In this document: positions 24,168 to 35,088 of the stretch, piece after piece
How the letters are laid out: every line of letters begins with the position of its first letter
How positions within the stretch are numbered: the stretch's first letter is position 1
Assembly: GCA_003550325.1 (NCBI GenBank)
Contig: QKWP01000256.1
Location: forward strand, 91,937-155,936
Source: Gigaspora rosea
Lineage: Eukaryota; Glomeromycota; Glomeromycetes; Diversisporales; Gigasporaceae
Length of the DNA: 64,000 nucleotides
Reading direction: 5' to 3'
Notes under the pieces: generated by a model
Databases searched by the model: none
Told to the model about the DNA's origin: nothing
Seen by the model: the letters and a program-made list of their open reading frames with translations, nothing else
Position numbers and translations under genes: made by a program

Positions 24168-24365
24168 TTCGGTTAACATCACTTTCTAGGTCTTTCGGGA
24201 GGGGAGGAGGGGTAAAATGAAACGAACATATGAAACGGACATATAAAAATGAACAGCTATAGGCCAATTTCATTGGTTAGTAAATAATGTGATAGGCGAG
24301 AGTCATCCAGCATTTTGATTGGTTGTTCATTTTTCGGGGGGAGGAGATTTCTGATGTTAACCGAA
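24168..24365. mobile_element. Foldback element with TTCGGTTAACATCA ends
   Basis: TTCGGTTAACATCA at 24168 is mirrored by TGATGTTAACCGAA ending at 24365, enclosing a G-rich interior (GGGAGGGGAGGAGGGG). The homologous gene A locus retains only the right end (about 13011-13024), exactly where the two-locus similarity starts. Confidence 0.5.
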
Positions 24366-26830
24366 AAAAATTAATTTCAATCGGCCTTATTAACATGAAT
24401 TATAGTTATTATAGCTGATAGATTATTTAACTAATGATTTTCGACAAAACATTCAATTTTACTACATTTTTATATGAAACATTCCAAAATAATTTACTAC
24501 ATGATAAAGCGAGACCAACTGGATTCTGTGTTTTACATTACCCCTCTCCTTCCGGAGGGTAATGTAAAACACAGAGTTCAGTTTGTCGCGCCTAATTTTG
24601 ATAAAAGGTATTCAAAATTTTTGCCAAAAATTTTGGAGATTATGAAAATTATTATTTTCAGTAACTATGAAAGAATAATTTCGGATGACTAAGGGTGCTC
24701 TCAAGCATCAAGTTTATTAGGTCAGAACTCAATTTTTAATTGGTAGAAAATAAATTATTCGTTCAAGCGAGTTAATTTTGCAATAAAAAAAAAAAAAGAT
24801 GGTCAGAGACCATATTTTTTTTATCATATAGTTGTGCTGATTTGCTAAATTTGATATCCGCATTTCGCTACATGAACTTCGGTAAGATTGCCGTAAAGAT
24901 TACTACAATTAATTGTAGTATTTGTGCATGATCTCTATAACGAGCCAATTACATTGAGAGAGTTCTTGAAAGCACCCTAAATGTCGTTATTAGGATGACA
25001 ATTTACGGTGACCTCAAGCGTCAGTTTCGATGTGATTAGTAAATGATTGTAATAGTGCACAACAATTATTATATTTACATAAGTTTTTTGTCGAAAATTC
25101 GAATATACTATTTGTGATGGCATAGAAATTTCTCAAGTATTATCTTTGATGTGATTAGTTAATGATCGCAATCGTGCTCATTTATTATAATCAATCAAAA
25201 TAAACACTGAAATCGATTTTTCTATTATTTACAAAAATATTCGCTATTGTAATTTTGGCTTCAGATTTTTTATTATTCATAAAGATTTTTTCAAGCACTT
25301 CAATTAATAGATCGAGAAAAGTTTTAATTAGTCAGAAATTGAAGAAACTACCTAATTGAATTACCATATCGATGAATAAAACACTGATTGACTAAAATTT
25401 CTAATTAGCATTTTGCACAATGAATTTTAACAAGTTGTTCTTAGATTAACTGCATAAACCAGTCTATTAATCGTGATGGCTTTAACATTATCTCGATCGC
25501 TAGCTATTTATATTGATGGAGCTATTTGAGAACACCCTATTGCGAGAAAAAAAGTTATTCGTTGATACCAAAAATGAAGACCCGTAGCAAAGTTGCTTGA
25601 GCGATATCTTTGAATTTTCTATTGATTGTAAATTTTTCAAAGTAGTAATAAAAAAAAGGGGGATTTGTGATAAAAAAAGTTATTGATTACAATGACAAAT
25701 CCATTTAATATTGTACTAATAAAAAAAAAAAAGGGTTATTCGTATAATAAATTTTTTCAAGTTGCACACCTTATTTATATATCGTCACAATGATTGACCA
25801 TTTTAAATAAAATTTATAACCTGATACTTATTAGTTCATTGAATGAGATGCTTAAGAAAACTCTTAGGTAATCTGTGAAATCGAATAAATCGAGGAATAT
25901 ATTTTAATTAGTAAAAAAAAAAAGTTGATCGAATCTATTGTATTTTCATTTTAATTGAATAAACATGTAATGATAGCTTAATACATCAGAGAGAACAATT
26001 TAATTAGCAGGAAATTGTTATCTGATCAAGAGTATTTATCATTCCGATTAAGGTTCGACGTTCTTTTTTTTCGTAAAGTTGTGCTTATTGACTGAAAATT
26101 TCATTGATTGATTTGAAAAAATAAATTTCAAATATACTTCATTCTTTTTACCGTTATATTATCATTATGGAGTTGATGCTAGTTTAATATGTCAGAGAGA
26201 ACAATTTAATTAAAAGAGTACAATATTTATCATTCTAATTAAAGTACAGTCGTTCCTTTGTTTTCGTAAAGTTGTGCTTATTGGCTAAAAATTTTCATTG
26301 ATTGACTCGAAAAATAAATGATCAAGTATATTTCATTCTTTTTACCGTTACATTATCATTACGGATCTTCACAAACGTCTACGAATTATAATATTATTTG
26401 TGCTAAAAATTTTTGCCGTGAATAAAAAAGACACGTTTTTGATTTTATTCATTTGCAGTAAATTTTAAAAAGAAATAGAATTTAGAATTTTCGCAGTGCT
26501 TTAACCTTTTACTGATCAATTGTTTCATTTTTTTATTTTTATTTATTTATTTTTTTTTATTTCAATTTATAAAGCAATTACCTTTAAGTAAAAATAATAA
26601 CAAAGGGTTTGTGTAAGCATCAATTGCAATCAATATTTCAATTGATTGTAATACACACAATCAATCAAATCGAGGGAGAAGTGAGAAAATTCAATTGTAT
26701 TATTATTTGTGTTAATTAAATATCGCCATAGTGGTTAAGCAACACCACAATCACTAGCTAATCACATCGAGTGTGCTGCATGCGATATTAAAACAAAGAA
26801 TGATGTACGTACGTACAGTGCATAATACTG
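24352..26830. repeat. Duplicated noncoding block upstream of gene B
   Basis: Paralogous to 13011-15340, sharing numerous blocks such as GGATGACTAAGGGTGC and GGTCAGAGACCATATTTTTT. It differs by an 85-bp insertion (24508-24592) and many small indels. No conserved coding frame. Confidence 0.65.
24508..24592. mobile_element. 85-bp foldback MITE, TAA target
   Basis: Inserted between TAA (24505-24507) and TAA (24593-24595). The gene A locus reads GATAATTTTGATAAAA without it (about 13138). Arms of about 36 bp, containing CTGTGTTTTACATTACCC and its reverse complement, pair almost completely around a small loop. The 3-bp TAA target is typical of PIF/Harbinger. Confidence 0.8.
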
Positions 26831-27582
26831 TAGTAGTGCATATAACTCATACACCAAATTCCGGGTCGGGATACGTCGGAGTGCATCGGAATCATGGTCG
26901 GCTGGATGGAATTGATCAATTTTTAACGCTTATAAATGATTGTTAGCGCTTGGTGTTACTCTAAATTACTTTTTCTGGTAAATTTTAGTTTATTTTTGGT
27001 AATTGATTTTCATTGACTTAACTTTTTTTGGAAATTTTGGGTTTCACAAATTTCAACCGATTGTAGTCTATACTCTATTCTCCGCTTACGCTTGCGATTG
27101 CGATTGCGCTTGCGTAAGAGCAGTGCATGCGAAGCGCTGCGCAAGCTCAAGCGCTCTCAAAATTTTTCGCTTATCGAACATTGGTTGTATATATAGAATA
27201 AATTGCGATTAAAAAGGAGGTCCAATTTTTCTAAAATGCACGAATAAAATAATGCATATCTTAATTACTAAATATAAGACAATTACCTAACCTTAATTGG
27301 TAAAAAAATATGAGATAGTTGCAAATAAATAACGATTATAAGGAAATCCGTTATCATTAAAATGCATAAATAAATTAACAAAAATATTGCATATAATTGC
27401 CAAATAAAAACAACCACCTAGCCTTTATTAGACAAAAATTAATTATTAAATTTAGTTTAAAAGGCTCAATAATCGATAAAAATACTATTTATTAAAATGT
27501 ATTTACTATTTTTTTTTCACTTATTGATATTTTAAAACATGCACGCCTCATAAACATTAACACTATGAAATTACCGAAAATA

Positions 27583-27880
27583 GGGGATGGCTAAAGCCAG
27601 GTACATCACGAGATTACCCGATTTTTCCGATTTTTCCGATTTTTTAATTAGGGTTAGGGTTAGGGTTAGGGTTAGGGTTGGGTTAGGGTTAGATTAGGAG
27701 GTGGTTTTTATATAGTAAAATCGCATTTCCGACACTTTTACTTAGTCAAACAAGACGGTTTGGATAGCCATTTTTTATATATTTCGTGTTTTTGTCTTTG
27801 CCGTCTCGCTTTGTTTTGTTCGGACTAATCCAGGTTATATATCGGGTAATTTCGTGATGTACCTGGCTTTAGCCTACCCC
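27583..27880. mobile_element. hAT-like MITE family 1, copy 3
   Basis: Ends GGGGATGGCTAAAGCCAGGT and, in reverse, GGGGGTAGGCTAAAGCCAGG. Perfect 8-bp target copies CGAAAATA lie at 27575-27582 and 27881-27888. The interior has the longest telomere-like tract of the family, about six TTAGGG-type units at 27649-27690. Confidence 0.85.
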
Positions 27881-28511
27881 CGAAAATAGAGTTCCAATCC
27901 ATAAACATCCAGTGTTGTAAACTTTTTTAATGGTTATTTTTCTTTTGTGTAATTCTGCCCCGTACATAGTTAAGGTATTTTGCCCTGAACAATGTGTTTT
28001 CTTTTTTATAAGATAGGTAGTAGCTTCGGACCCCAAATCTAAGTTCTGGGCCAAGAACAATGATTTGGAACCATAGATCCTGGTCTGGGACCAAAATAGT
28101 TCGAAGCTTATGATAGTGGTCTTGAACTTTTTATATTCTAAATGTATAAATACAATGCTTGAGTAAATAAAAAGGGCATAATTCATTTTACTCAAACAAA
28201 ACAATGACCCAATCTAACTTAAAACCCCGATTTATCCCAATTTAGCATAAACCCATACCATCCTACTTTACATCTGGAATTTCGGCCGATTCTGAATCAC
28301 CACCTAGTCCAAATTCAGATTAAGATAATTAACCTAAACCTCGCAGCGCATAAATAACTATTACTCATTGTTATTCGATATGTAAACAATGCCATCTAAC
28401 TCAGATATCCGAATTAAAAAAACAGATATCCAGTGTTATGCTCAATTTTTTTGTTTCATTTTTTTTATCATTATCATTATTTTTTGAATTTCTTATTTTG
28501 ATATAGTTGTG

Positions 28512-28820
28512 ACGCAGTTAGGTGATTAAAGCTTCAATCGAGAGGTTGAAGTTTCAAGCGAGTGATTAAAACTCCAATCGAATGATTAAAGCTCCAATCA
28601 CGAATTGAAGCTCCAAGTGGGTGATTAAACTCTAATCGAGAGATTAAGCTCCAATAGAGATTGGAACTGTTTAACCGTTTAAAAATTCCTCTATAGTCCG
28701 GGCAAAATTATGTTTTAATGCCGGCCAAATTAAACGGTTAAACAGTTAAACAATTAAACGATTAGAAAAAATTTTAGGCGGTTCCAATCCCTAAGCTCCA
28801 AGCGAGGGATTAAAAAACCC
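28512..28820. repeat. ~22-bp minisatellite split by a foldback element
   Basis: About eight degenerate units of the type GTGATTAAAGCTCCAATCGA (28512-28660) resume at 28790-28812. Between them, about 28665-28786, lies a segment with inverted GGAACTG/CGGTTCC ends and TTTAACCGTTTAA / TTAAACGGTTAAAC arms, probably a small hAT-type element. Confidence 0.55.
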
Positions 28821-29604
28821 ACAGGAATTAAAGATAGATAAGGATGTAGCTTCAGTCTGTGAAGAAAAGAAAGATTATTAAAACGATTGTTAATAATTGT
28901 GGATAGTATTATTGAATAATTTGACATATAAATTTTTCTAATAAAGGGTAACCTATAACCTGTAATTATGTGTGTTAGTTTTTTGATTTAAACCATTTAA
29001 CCTTAACCACTATTTGTTCACGATCGAAGCTAAACTCCTATAAGCTCTCCCATTGGTTGTAACACCAGAAATAGCTTATCGGATAAATGGATGAAGTATT
29101 GATCTGAATTGAAACTCTACACTTAACAAATTACTTAAAGACCAGAAAACAAAACTGAAAAAACCAAATATAAATAACCTATTCATACCATAATCGTGAT
29201 TCTTTTATTAATACTTAACATTACATCACGAATTTCAAAATTAATCGGAACCCAATCACTTAATATTAAACCAAAATTCCAGCAAAAACTATTAGAAGAT
29301 CAAATTTCATTATTACACTAAAACGAAAAAGAATTGCAACATAATAAAATAGGAATCAAAAGTTAAATTAACTATTAGCATTTTAGAATGACAACAATAT
29401 AAAAAGAATATGGATAACTAAACTCCCAGCGCATGGGCAGGCGCATGACTCGTTATCATAAAAAATTTTACTAATGAAATAATATCCATTCATTAAGTAA
29501 AAAATGCCCAGCTGATAATTTTGCAATAGAATCTAGAGCTAAACGCCGATCTAGATCCGACGCATATGACCCGGAATTTTGGTGACCCACCTGTAAAATT
29601 CGTC

Positions 29605-29945
29605 GAGCATAAATCAGATCTATTTGCGCGGGTAATACAAACTCTTGAAGAGGAAATCGCCAATCAGAGAGTGCAAAATTTGACTATTCCGGATCAGCAC
29701 GACATACGTACGTACCGAAAAATACGCATACTGTAGTAGTGCATAGTATAGTCAGATATTTGCGTGGGTAATACAAACTCTTGAAGAGGAAATAACCAAT
29801 CGGAGAGTGCAAATTTTGACTATTAGCACGACATACGTACTTACGTAGTACGAAAATACGCATACTGTAGTACAGCCAGATCTATTTGCGCGGGTAATAT
29901 AAACTCATAAAGAGGAAATAGCCAATCGGAGAGAGTAAATTTTAA
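29605..29945. repeat. Three tandem copies of a ~125-bp unit
   Basis: Each unit carries GGGTAATACAAACTCTTGAAG, AGGAAATMGCCAATCGGAG and a TACGTACGTACG stretch (units at about 29615, 29760 and 29880). The gene A locus has a single unit (about 15318-15460), so copy number changed after duplication. Confidence 0.7.
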
Positions 29946-29974
29946 AAATTAGTGCTTAAATCAAAATTTTACAT

Positions 29975-30080
29975 TAAAGAGGTATTTCATTTAGGGGGGT
30001 TGCATTTAAGGAGGTCTAACTGCAATTTACTTATTTGCGGGAAATCTGATTTTTTAAATAAACTAAGTGCGCGAAATATT
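29975..30080. repeat. Micro-inverted segment relative to the gene A locus
   Basis: Reads TAAAGAGGTATTTCATTTAG onward, the reverse complement of about 15541-15645, while both flanks are colinear with locus A (TTCTATAAATGMAA on the right). Confidence 0.7.
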
Positions 30081-30174
30081 TATAACTTCTATAAATGAAA
30101 ATTTTCTTATTGTTCTCTAAATGCATGTCATCAAAAGTTCAACCCCAACGAGTAGCATTTAGGGAGGTTTGGCT

Positions 30175-30401
30175 GTACCTTTGATGAATGATGCCTTATG
30201 AATGTACATCAAATGCAATTCTTATTTTATAAAGTTATCGTTGTATTATATCGTAATTAGGAACGTCATAATTCTTTTATATGGAGTGATGGATATTTTA
30301 TTCAATGTTTTTGAGATATGGGCATAGCTATCTGAAAATAATATAAACAGCCAATTTTGTCTTTTCTTTTTAATTTCAGTTTTGCAATTCTAATAAAAAA
30401 A
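30175..30401 (+). promoter_or_regulatory. Conserved promoter region of phosphatase copy B
   Basis: Same blocks as upstream of genes A and C, with the TATA-like AATATAAACAGCCAATT about 60 bp before the ATG. Confidence 0.5.
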
Positions 30402-32148
30402 ATGCAATCTTACGATAATCTATATTCATTTTTTATTTTGCTATTTTATTTCTATAATCTAGCACTATGTCAGGATAATGGAACTTCAAATTTATACCAA
30501 CATGATCCTCAAGATCTTATCAGTAAACATTATTTTGTTATCGAACCAGCAGAAACTGCTTTTACACTTAACATTAAACCAATTAGTTATCCTGATAAAT
30601 GTGAATTAAAGCAATTACATTTACTTACTAGACATGGTAATGACTATTTCACTTTTAAATATTCATAAAATTTTGTTGAAATAATAGAATAATCTTTAAA
30701 AATATTAATTAGGATCAAGATACCCAGATATACCTAATACTCTAGCTTTTGATCGGCTTGCAAAAATATTTGCAAATGTTTCTGTTGCAAAAAACTGGGT
30801 AGAAAGAAAATAAATATCATTATTTTAAAACTTAACATTGTTGCTTAGAAAAAAAAACTATCATTACTTTAGTATCAAAATCCCTTTCCCTTAGAAAGAA
30901 ATTATCAATTGATTCCCAGAGGAGAAAAGGAACCATATTATGATGGAAAACAATCTTTTCTAAGATATAATCAATTTTGGAAAAACTATAAAAAAATTAC
31001 CGGTAGATATGATCCTGAAGTCGTAAAATTTCAGGCTGGTGCTTATTCAAGGTATGATTACTGCAATTTTTACATATTTTATAAATACCAATTTTAAAAA
31101 CATTTATTTAAATAATGTTTTTGAAATCTTAATTCCTTAAAGGTGTGGTGCGTCGGGAATGGCCTTTTCTGAAGGATTATTTAATGGTGATGGTCCTTTA
31201 GATACCTGTAAAATCAACCTGTCTACGTTTGGAATATACCAGCGGTAGATATTATTTATTAAAATATGTTCCTTTTTATCAAATTATATTTTATATTCAT
31301 TTATAATATTTCCACATAGAATGAAGATAATATTCTAGAAATGTATAATAACTGTCTACTTGCAAACGAGACGGTTATCAATAATAATCCAGAATTTGAT
31401 GAACAAAAGTATATTTTTGGTAATAATACTTTAAAACCAATCGCTGATCGTATGACCAATGATTATGGTATCTACCCACCTCTTGATCCAAATGTAGTAC
31501 CATCTATATATGACGCTTGTGAATTTTGGGTCCTATTTTTTAATCGAACTGATACTTGGTGTTCATTACTAAGTGAAGATGATATTATAAAATTAGCTTA
31601 TAATGTGGACATGATCAATTATTATAAATATTCATTTGGTAATCCTCTTAATGAACAAACCGGTTGTGTCTATTATACTCAACTTGTAAATAGTGTTGAA
31701 AATTACTTAAATGGAAGTTCTATAATGGTAGCTGATCTGAAAAATGGTCATGCGCACACTATGCTTTCGGTACTTACTACTCTGGTATGTAAAAAAAAAA
31801 TTGATTTTATTAAATATTATTATTTATTACATATTTTAATATACGTAATTTTATAAAAATCTTTTAATATAGGGTGCAGCCAAAAACCCTTATCCACTAA
31901 CTGCGAATTTAACCCTTTCTCAAATTAAACAACTTAAATATACACTGGGTAAATCTATATATTGGTCATCTACAATCTATTTCGAAATTTATACTTGTTC
32001 AGACAGTCCAAAAGTACGATTAGTACTTAATTTTGAACCACTTCTTATTCCGGGTTGTAAGAGTGAATATTGTGAATGGTCTACATTTAAAAAGATTCTT
32101 GGTGATAAGATTGGTTGTGATTTTAACAAGTTGTGTAAAAATCCTTAA
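30402..32148 (+). pseudogene. MINPP/phytase-like histidine phosphatase, copy B (frameshifted)
   Basis: The six-exon structure is identical to copy A: 30402-30636, 30713-30798, 30873-31051, 31143-31244, 31320-31784, 31873-32148. The protein would be about 95% like copy A where readable, with the same signal peptide, split RHGSRYPD motif and HAH in place of HAE. Exon 4 is 102 nt instead of 103: the run of five A after TGT in copies A and C is four A here (about 31210-31213), shifting the frame and predicting early termination in exon 4/5. Intron 2 also has a weaker donor, GTAGAA against GTAAGA in A and C. Either a recent pseudogene or a homopolymer sequencing error; the otherwise preserved exons (5 and 6 fully open in the expected frame) fit a very recent change. 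Confidence 0.7.
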
Positions 32149-32793
32149 ATACGGTGTTATTATTTTTTGGGGAGGGATGTTCGTGGAACTTAATTTCGTT
32201 TCACTTGCTAGTTTAATCGTTTAACTATATTAATTATTTTTGTTTGTTTATATTTCTTATCACTTATTTCGGTTATGTTCTGTATTTCAAAATTTATATA
32301 CTGTATTATTATTTGTATCCTATATATATTCTGTATATAAATAAAATTCAGCCACCCATTAAGTGAAAAATTACGTAAAAAGATATATAATGCGGACAAA
32401 AGTTATGTAGATACTATAGTAAGCTGGAGATCATTAGTGCAAAAATTTTTGCATTAAATTTGATTTGCCATAGCGCGGTCACAATTACGAAATTTCTTGA
32501 ACTGCCTATTGTTAAGCAATATGGAATATTTGTGGATTTATTTTCTGGGATCTAAATCTTGCATTACTGTGACTGCACCGTGCAAATGATGGGATTTTTT
32601 TGAACAGGGTTAAACGCAAAATGCATCACTTTATTAAACACCCTCGCGTCGCCATTAGGGCCTGCTAATGTGTGATTATTTCAACTAAAAATTTCAGGAC
32701 ACATAATAATTCACGTGATTTTACACGCACATATTCTAATCCTATGCAAAATTGAAACATTCTTCCTTATGAAAATTTTCTCTTATATTTAAT

Positions 32794-32795
<2 letters not shown>
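32149..32795. repeat. 3' flank of gene B, duplicated from/with gene A
   Basis: Near-identical to 17764-18434 and carries the unoccupied site for the 378-bp MITE at about 32768-32780. Noncoding. Confidence 0.6.
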
Positions 32796-32881
<86 letters not shown>

Positions 32882-33493
32882 CTAGTCACAATGTGCTAGG
32901 GGCGCTGAGTGGCGCTCTTTTATTAAGGTCCAAGTTAATTGACGGGGCCTCCTTAACCGGGTCCCCTACATTTTTTTTATACCACATATTATACTTTTTT
33001 TTTTTTTTTTTACAGTATTGATCCTAATTCTAGATATCCCAACCGGGATTACTATTTTTTATTTTCTACCGTGGCTAACCGGTACTAAGCCTCCAATTGT
33101 CATTTATTTTCCTTATTGCACCCAACCGGGTACATAGCGGTGTCTTTTCGACTCCTGGCCCGTTTCGTTTCTTCCTGAACTTTTTCGTCTCCGGGACGAT
33201 GGCAGAATTCAAATTCCGTCCCGTTAGGGCAGACTACTCCATGTTCCCTCCAATTCGTCCTGGTCCGGGAGTATCCAATTTCAACCGGAATTTCACCGGA
33301 AGTATCCAAATTAAGCACGTACACCTGCAACTTGTGGCTGTGTCGCTAACCATGGTCCCTGCATCCTAGTTCAGCCCGTCCTTCTCGTGATCTTGAGTAG
33401 AATTATGTTCCCATTGGGGCTCGAACCGGCGACCTTGCGCTTAGACGACTAACAACCCGGGAGCGCAACCACTACGCTATCGACCCACGGGTC
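32796..33493 (-). mobile_element. tRNA-derived SINE with ~82-nt A tail
   Basis: On the minus strand the element starts at 33493 with a tRNA-like head. The Pol III A box TAGCGTAGTGG (33479-33469) and B box GGTTCGAGCCC (33427-33417) both match consensus. A GC-richer body of about 530 bp follows, then a poly(A) tail seen as 82 T at 32796-32877. Target duplications ATATTTAATAATTTT flank it (from 32785 and 33494), and the gene A locus has a single copy at about 18826-18840. The intact boxes and pure tail indicate recent insertion. ORFs inside (33097-33369 on both strands) do not resemble genes. Confidence 0.88.
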
Positions 33494-33510
33494 ATATTTA
33501 ATAATTTTTT

Positions 33511-34179
33511 AAAAAAATCTTAGTATAGTATATAATTTTTTATGAGAAAATTTGAGCATTTTATTTTTTTATAATACTACTCATAAGAACATTAAACTCA
33601 AAAAATTTACTAACAAATGGTTCAAAAGTTTACTGACATCTATTCGAACAAATTGGCTATCTGCTACCAAAAAATTATATCAGGTAGTAATTGAGAATCA
33701 GATTCAACAAATTTTTTAAATGAAAATTACAAATTTGTAGAATTTAATTTAAAATTTTTTGTCAAATTCTGTCAAATAGTTATTGAGAAACTATTTCAAA
33801 TTTAAACATTTATGTCGTTTCTAGAAAGCAATCATGGCTAAACTTTGAACAAAGGTCTCCTGATAACTACCCAATTTAAGTTATCAAATTCAAAAAAAAT
33901 TACATTGTAGTGATTGCGACTGAACTTTAAATAAATAAGTCTCACATTAGCTATTCGATGGAATCTGTTGAAAAATTTAAATTTAGTAATGGACTTGTCA
34001 AGCTATAATTTAGAGTCTAGAAATCTATTCAAGCATTTATATAGTAGTGCATAATTACGTATAACATTTCACGTAGCTGTTAGTGACAGACTTTTCCATA
34101 GCTTTTGCTTACGGTTTCACATGATAACAAATTAATAACAATTAAACCGGAATTTTAGAGTAGTTTCAAATATTTCGTC
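33511..34179. repeat. Duplicated noncoding DNA at locus B
   Basis: Continuation of the A/B similarity (A 18840-19882) after the SINE, without the TA-target MITE found in A. Ends in ATTTCGTC, the hAT target used in locus A. Confidence 0.55.
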
Positions 34180-34320
34180 TAGAGTTGGGCACCGAAACTT
34201 TTTTTGCTAAATCCGAAAGTTTCGGGTTTCGGATTATAGTTTCCGAAACCTCATCCGAAAATCCGAAACCTCATCCGAAACCCGAAACCTTATCCGAAAC
34301 CCCGAAACTATACCAGGAAC
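34180..34320. mobile_element. hAT-like left end with CCGAAACC minisatellite
   Basis: Starts TAGAGTTGGGCACCGAAAC directly after ATTTCGTC, the exact site where a different hAT element sits in locus A. Followed by about five 18-bp CCGAAACCTCATCCGAAA-type units. No matching right terminus was found, so its extent is unknown. Confidence 0.45.
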
Positions 34321-34812
34321 GAAGTGCATGGTTAAGTAGGGTGTATCCAAATTCGAGGATCTGATTGGACGACAAAATCATGTGTGATATTCAACAGCTC
34401 TTGTTGTACAAATTAGGCGATCAAAATTATAATACTGTATCGATATTAATGTTATTGGTGCTAAAAATTTTAAAATCGAATTAGATTAGCCGTTTAAGTT
34501 ATTAACCGTTTGCTGATTACTGTAGATAAGCGAATATTGTATAAAAGACTAGCGCTTCAATGATGAATAGACAACTAAGGCATTTTTTAAAAATTTTATT
34601 TTTTTTTCGACCCTTTTTCATCTTTGCTAAAAATGGTTTAGTATATACCTGTAATTTAGGAAGATTCTGTAAATCGATTTTGTTCTTGCAGTTTACAACA
34701 GGAATTGACTAAATAAAGCGTGGCTTAGAGAGTTTGCCGTCACAATATACTTGTTACGTATTGTTAAGATCGTACGTACGTATGTGTGGATAAATGGCAC
34801 TTGCTAAATAAG

Positions 34813-35080
34813 GGGGTCGTCTAAAGCCAGGTGCGTTCACGTGATAGAAAGCCAATCAAATCGTAAAATTTGATCTTACGGATCAGCCCGACGAGAAGAA
34901 AAAAAGTGAAAAACACCAAAAAACAAGTGTCTAAACCTGTCTAGGAGCATTAATAAAAAATGTCGGGAAGACAATTTTACTTATAAGTCAAGCCCTAACC
35001 CTAACCCCTAACTAACCCTTACCCTAATTTTAATTAAATAATCAAAAACATATAAACGCACCTGGCTTTTAGCCATCCCC
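34813..35080. mobile_element. hAT-like MITE family 1, copy 4
   Basis: Ends GGGGTCGTCTAAAGCCAGGT and, in reverse, GGGGATGGCTAAAAGCCAGG. Perfect 8-bp targets TAAATAAG lie at 34805-34812 and 35081-35088. It is in inverted orientation relative to copy 1, with CCCTAACCCTAACCCCTAAC in the interior at about 34988. Confidence 0.85.
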
Positions 35081-35088
35081 TAAATAAG

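Larger units (their letters stand above)
26831..29604. other. 2.8-kb segment absent from the gene A locus
   Basis: Interrupts the A/B similarity: the A locus passes directly from the block ending at about 15310 to the one at 15320. It holds a GC-rich palindromic patch (about 27080-27160, GATTGCGCTTGCG words), MITE family 1 copy 3 (27583-27880) and a minisatellite (28512-28820). No gene recognised; minus-strand frame 27869-28204 is featureless. Confidence 0.5.

Noticed and set aside
27649-27690. Possible chromosome end (TTAGGG repeats)
   Set aside because: The tract is inside a MITE with intact target copies and continues into ordinary sequence on both sides.
27869-28204. 111-codon minus-strand ORF
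   Set aside because: Overlaps the right end of MITE family 1 copy 3; non-homologous to anything recognised and low-complexity codon use.
28512-28660. CRISPR-like short repeats
   Set aside because: Units are contiguous and degenerate with no unique spacers, in a eukaryotic context; it is a minisatellite.
33097-33369. ORFs of 76-90 codons on both strands in a GC-richer block
   Set aside because: They lie inside the SINE body, which is RNA-derived and explains the composition; start codons are non-ATG.
33411-33493. Functional tRNA gene
   Set aside because: A and B boxes are present, but the anticodon-arm region does not fold convincingly and it is fused to a SINE body with a poly(A) tail and target duplications.
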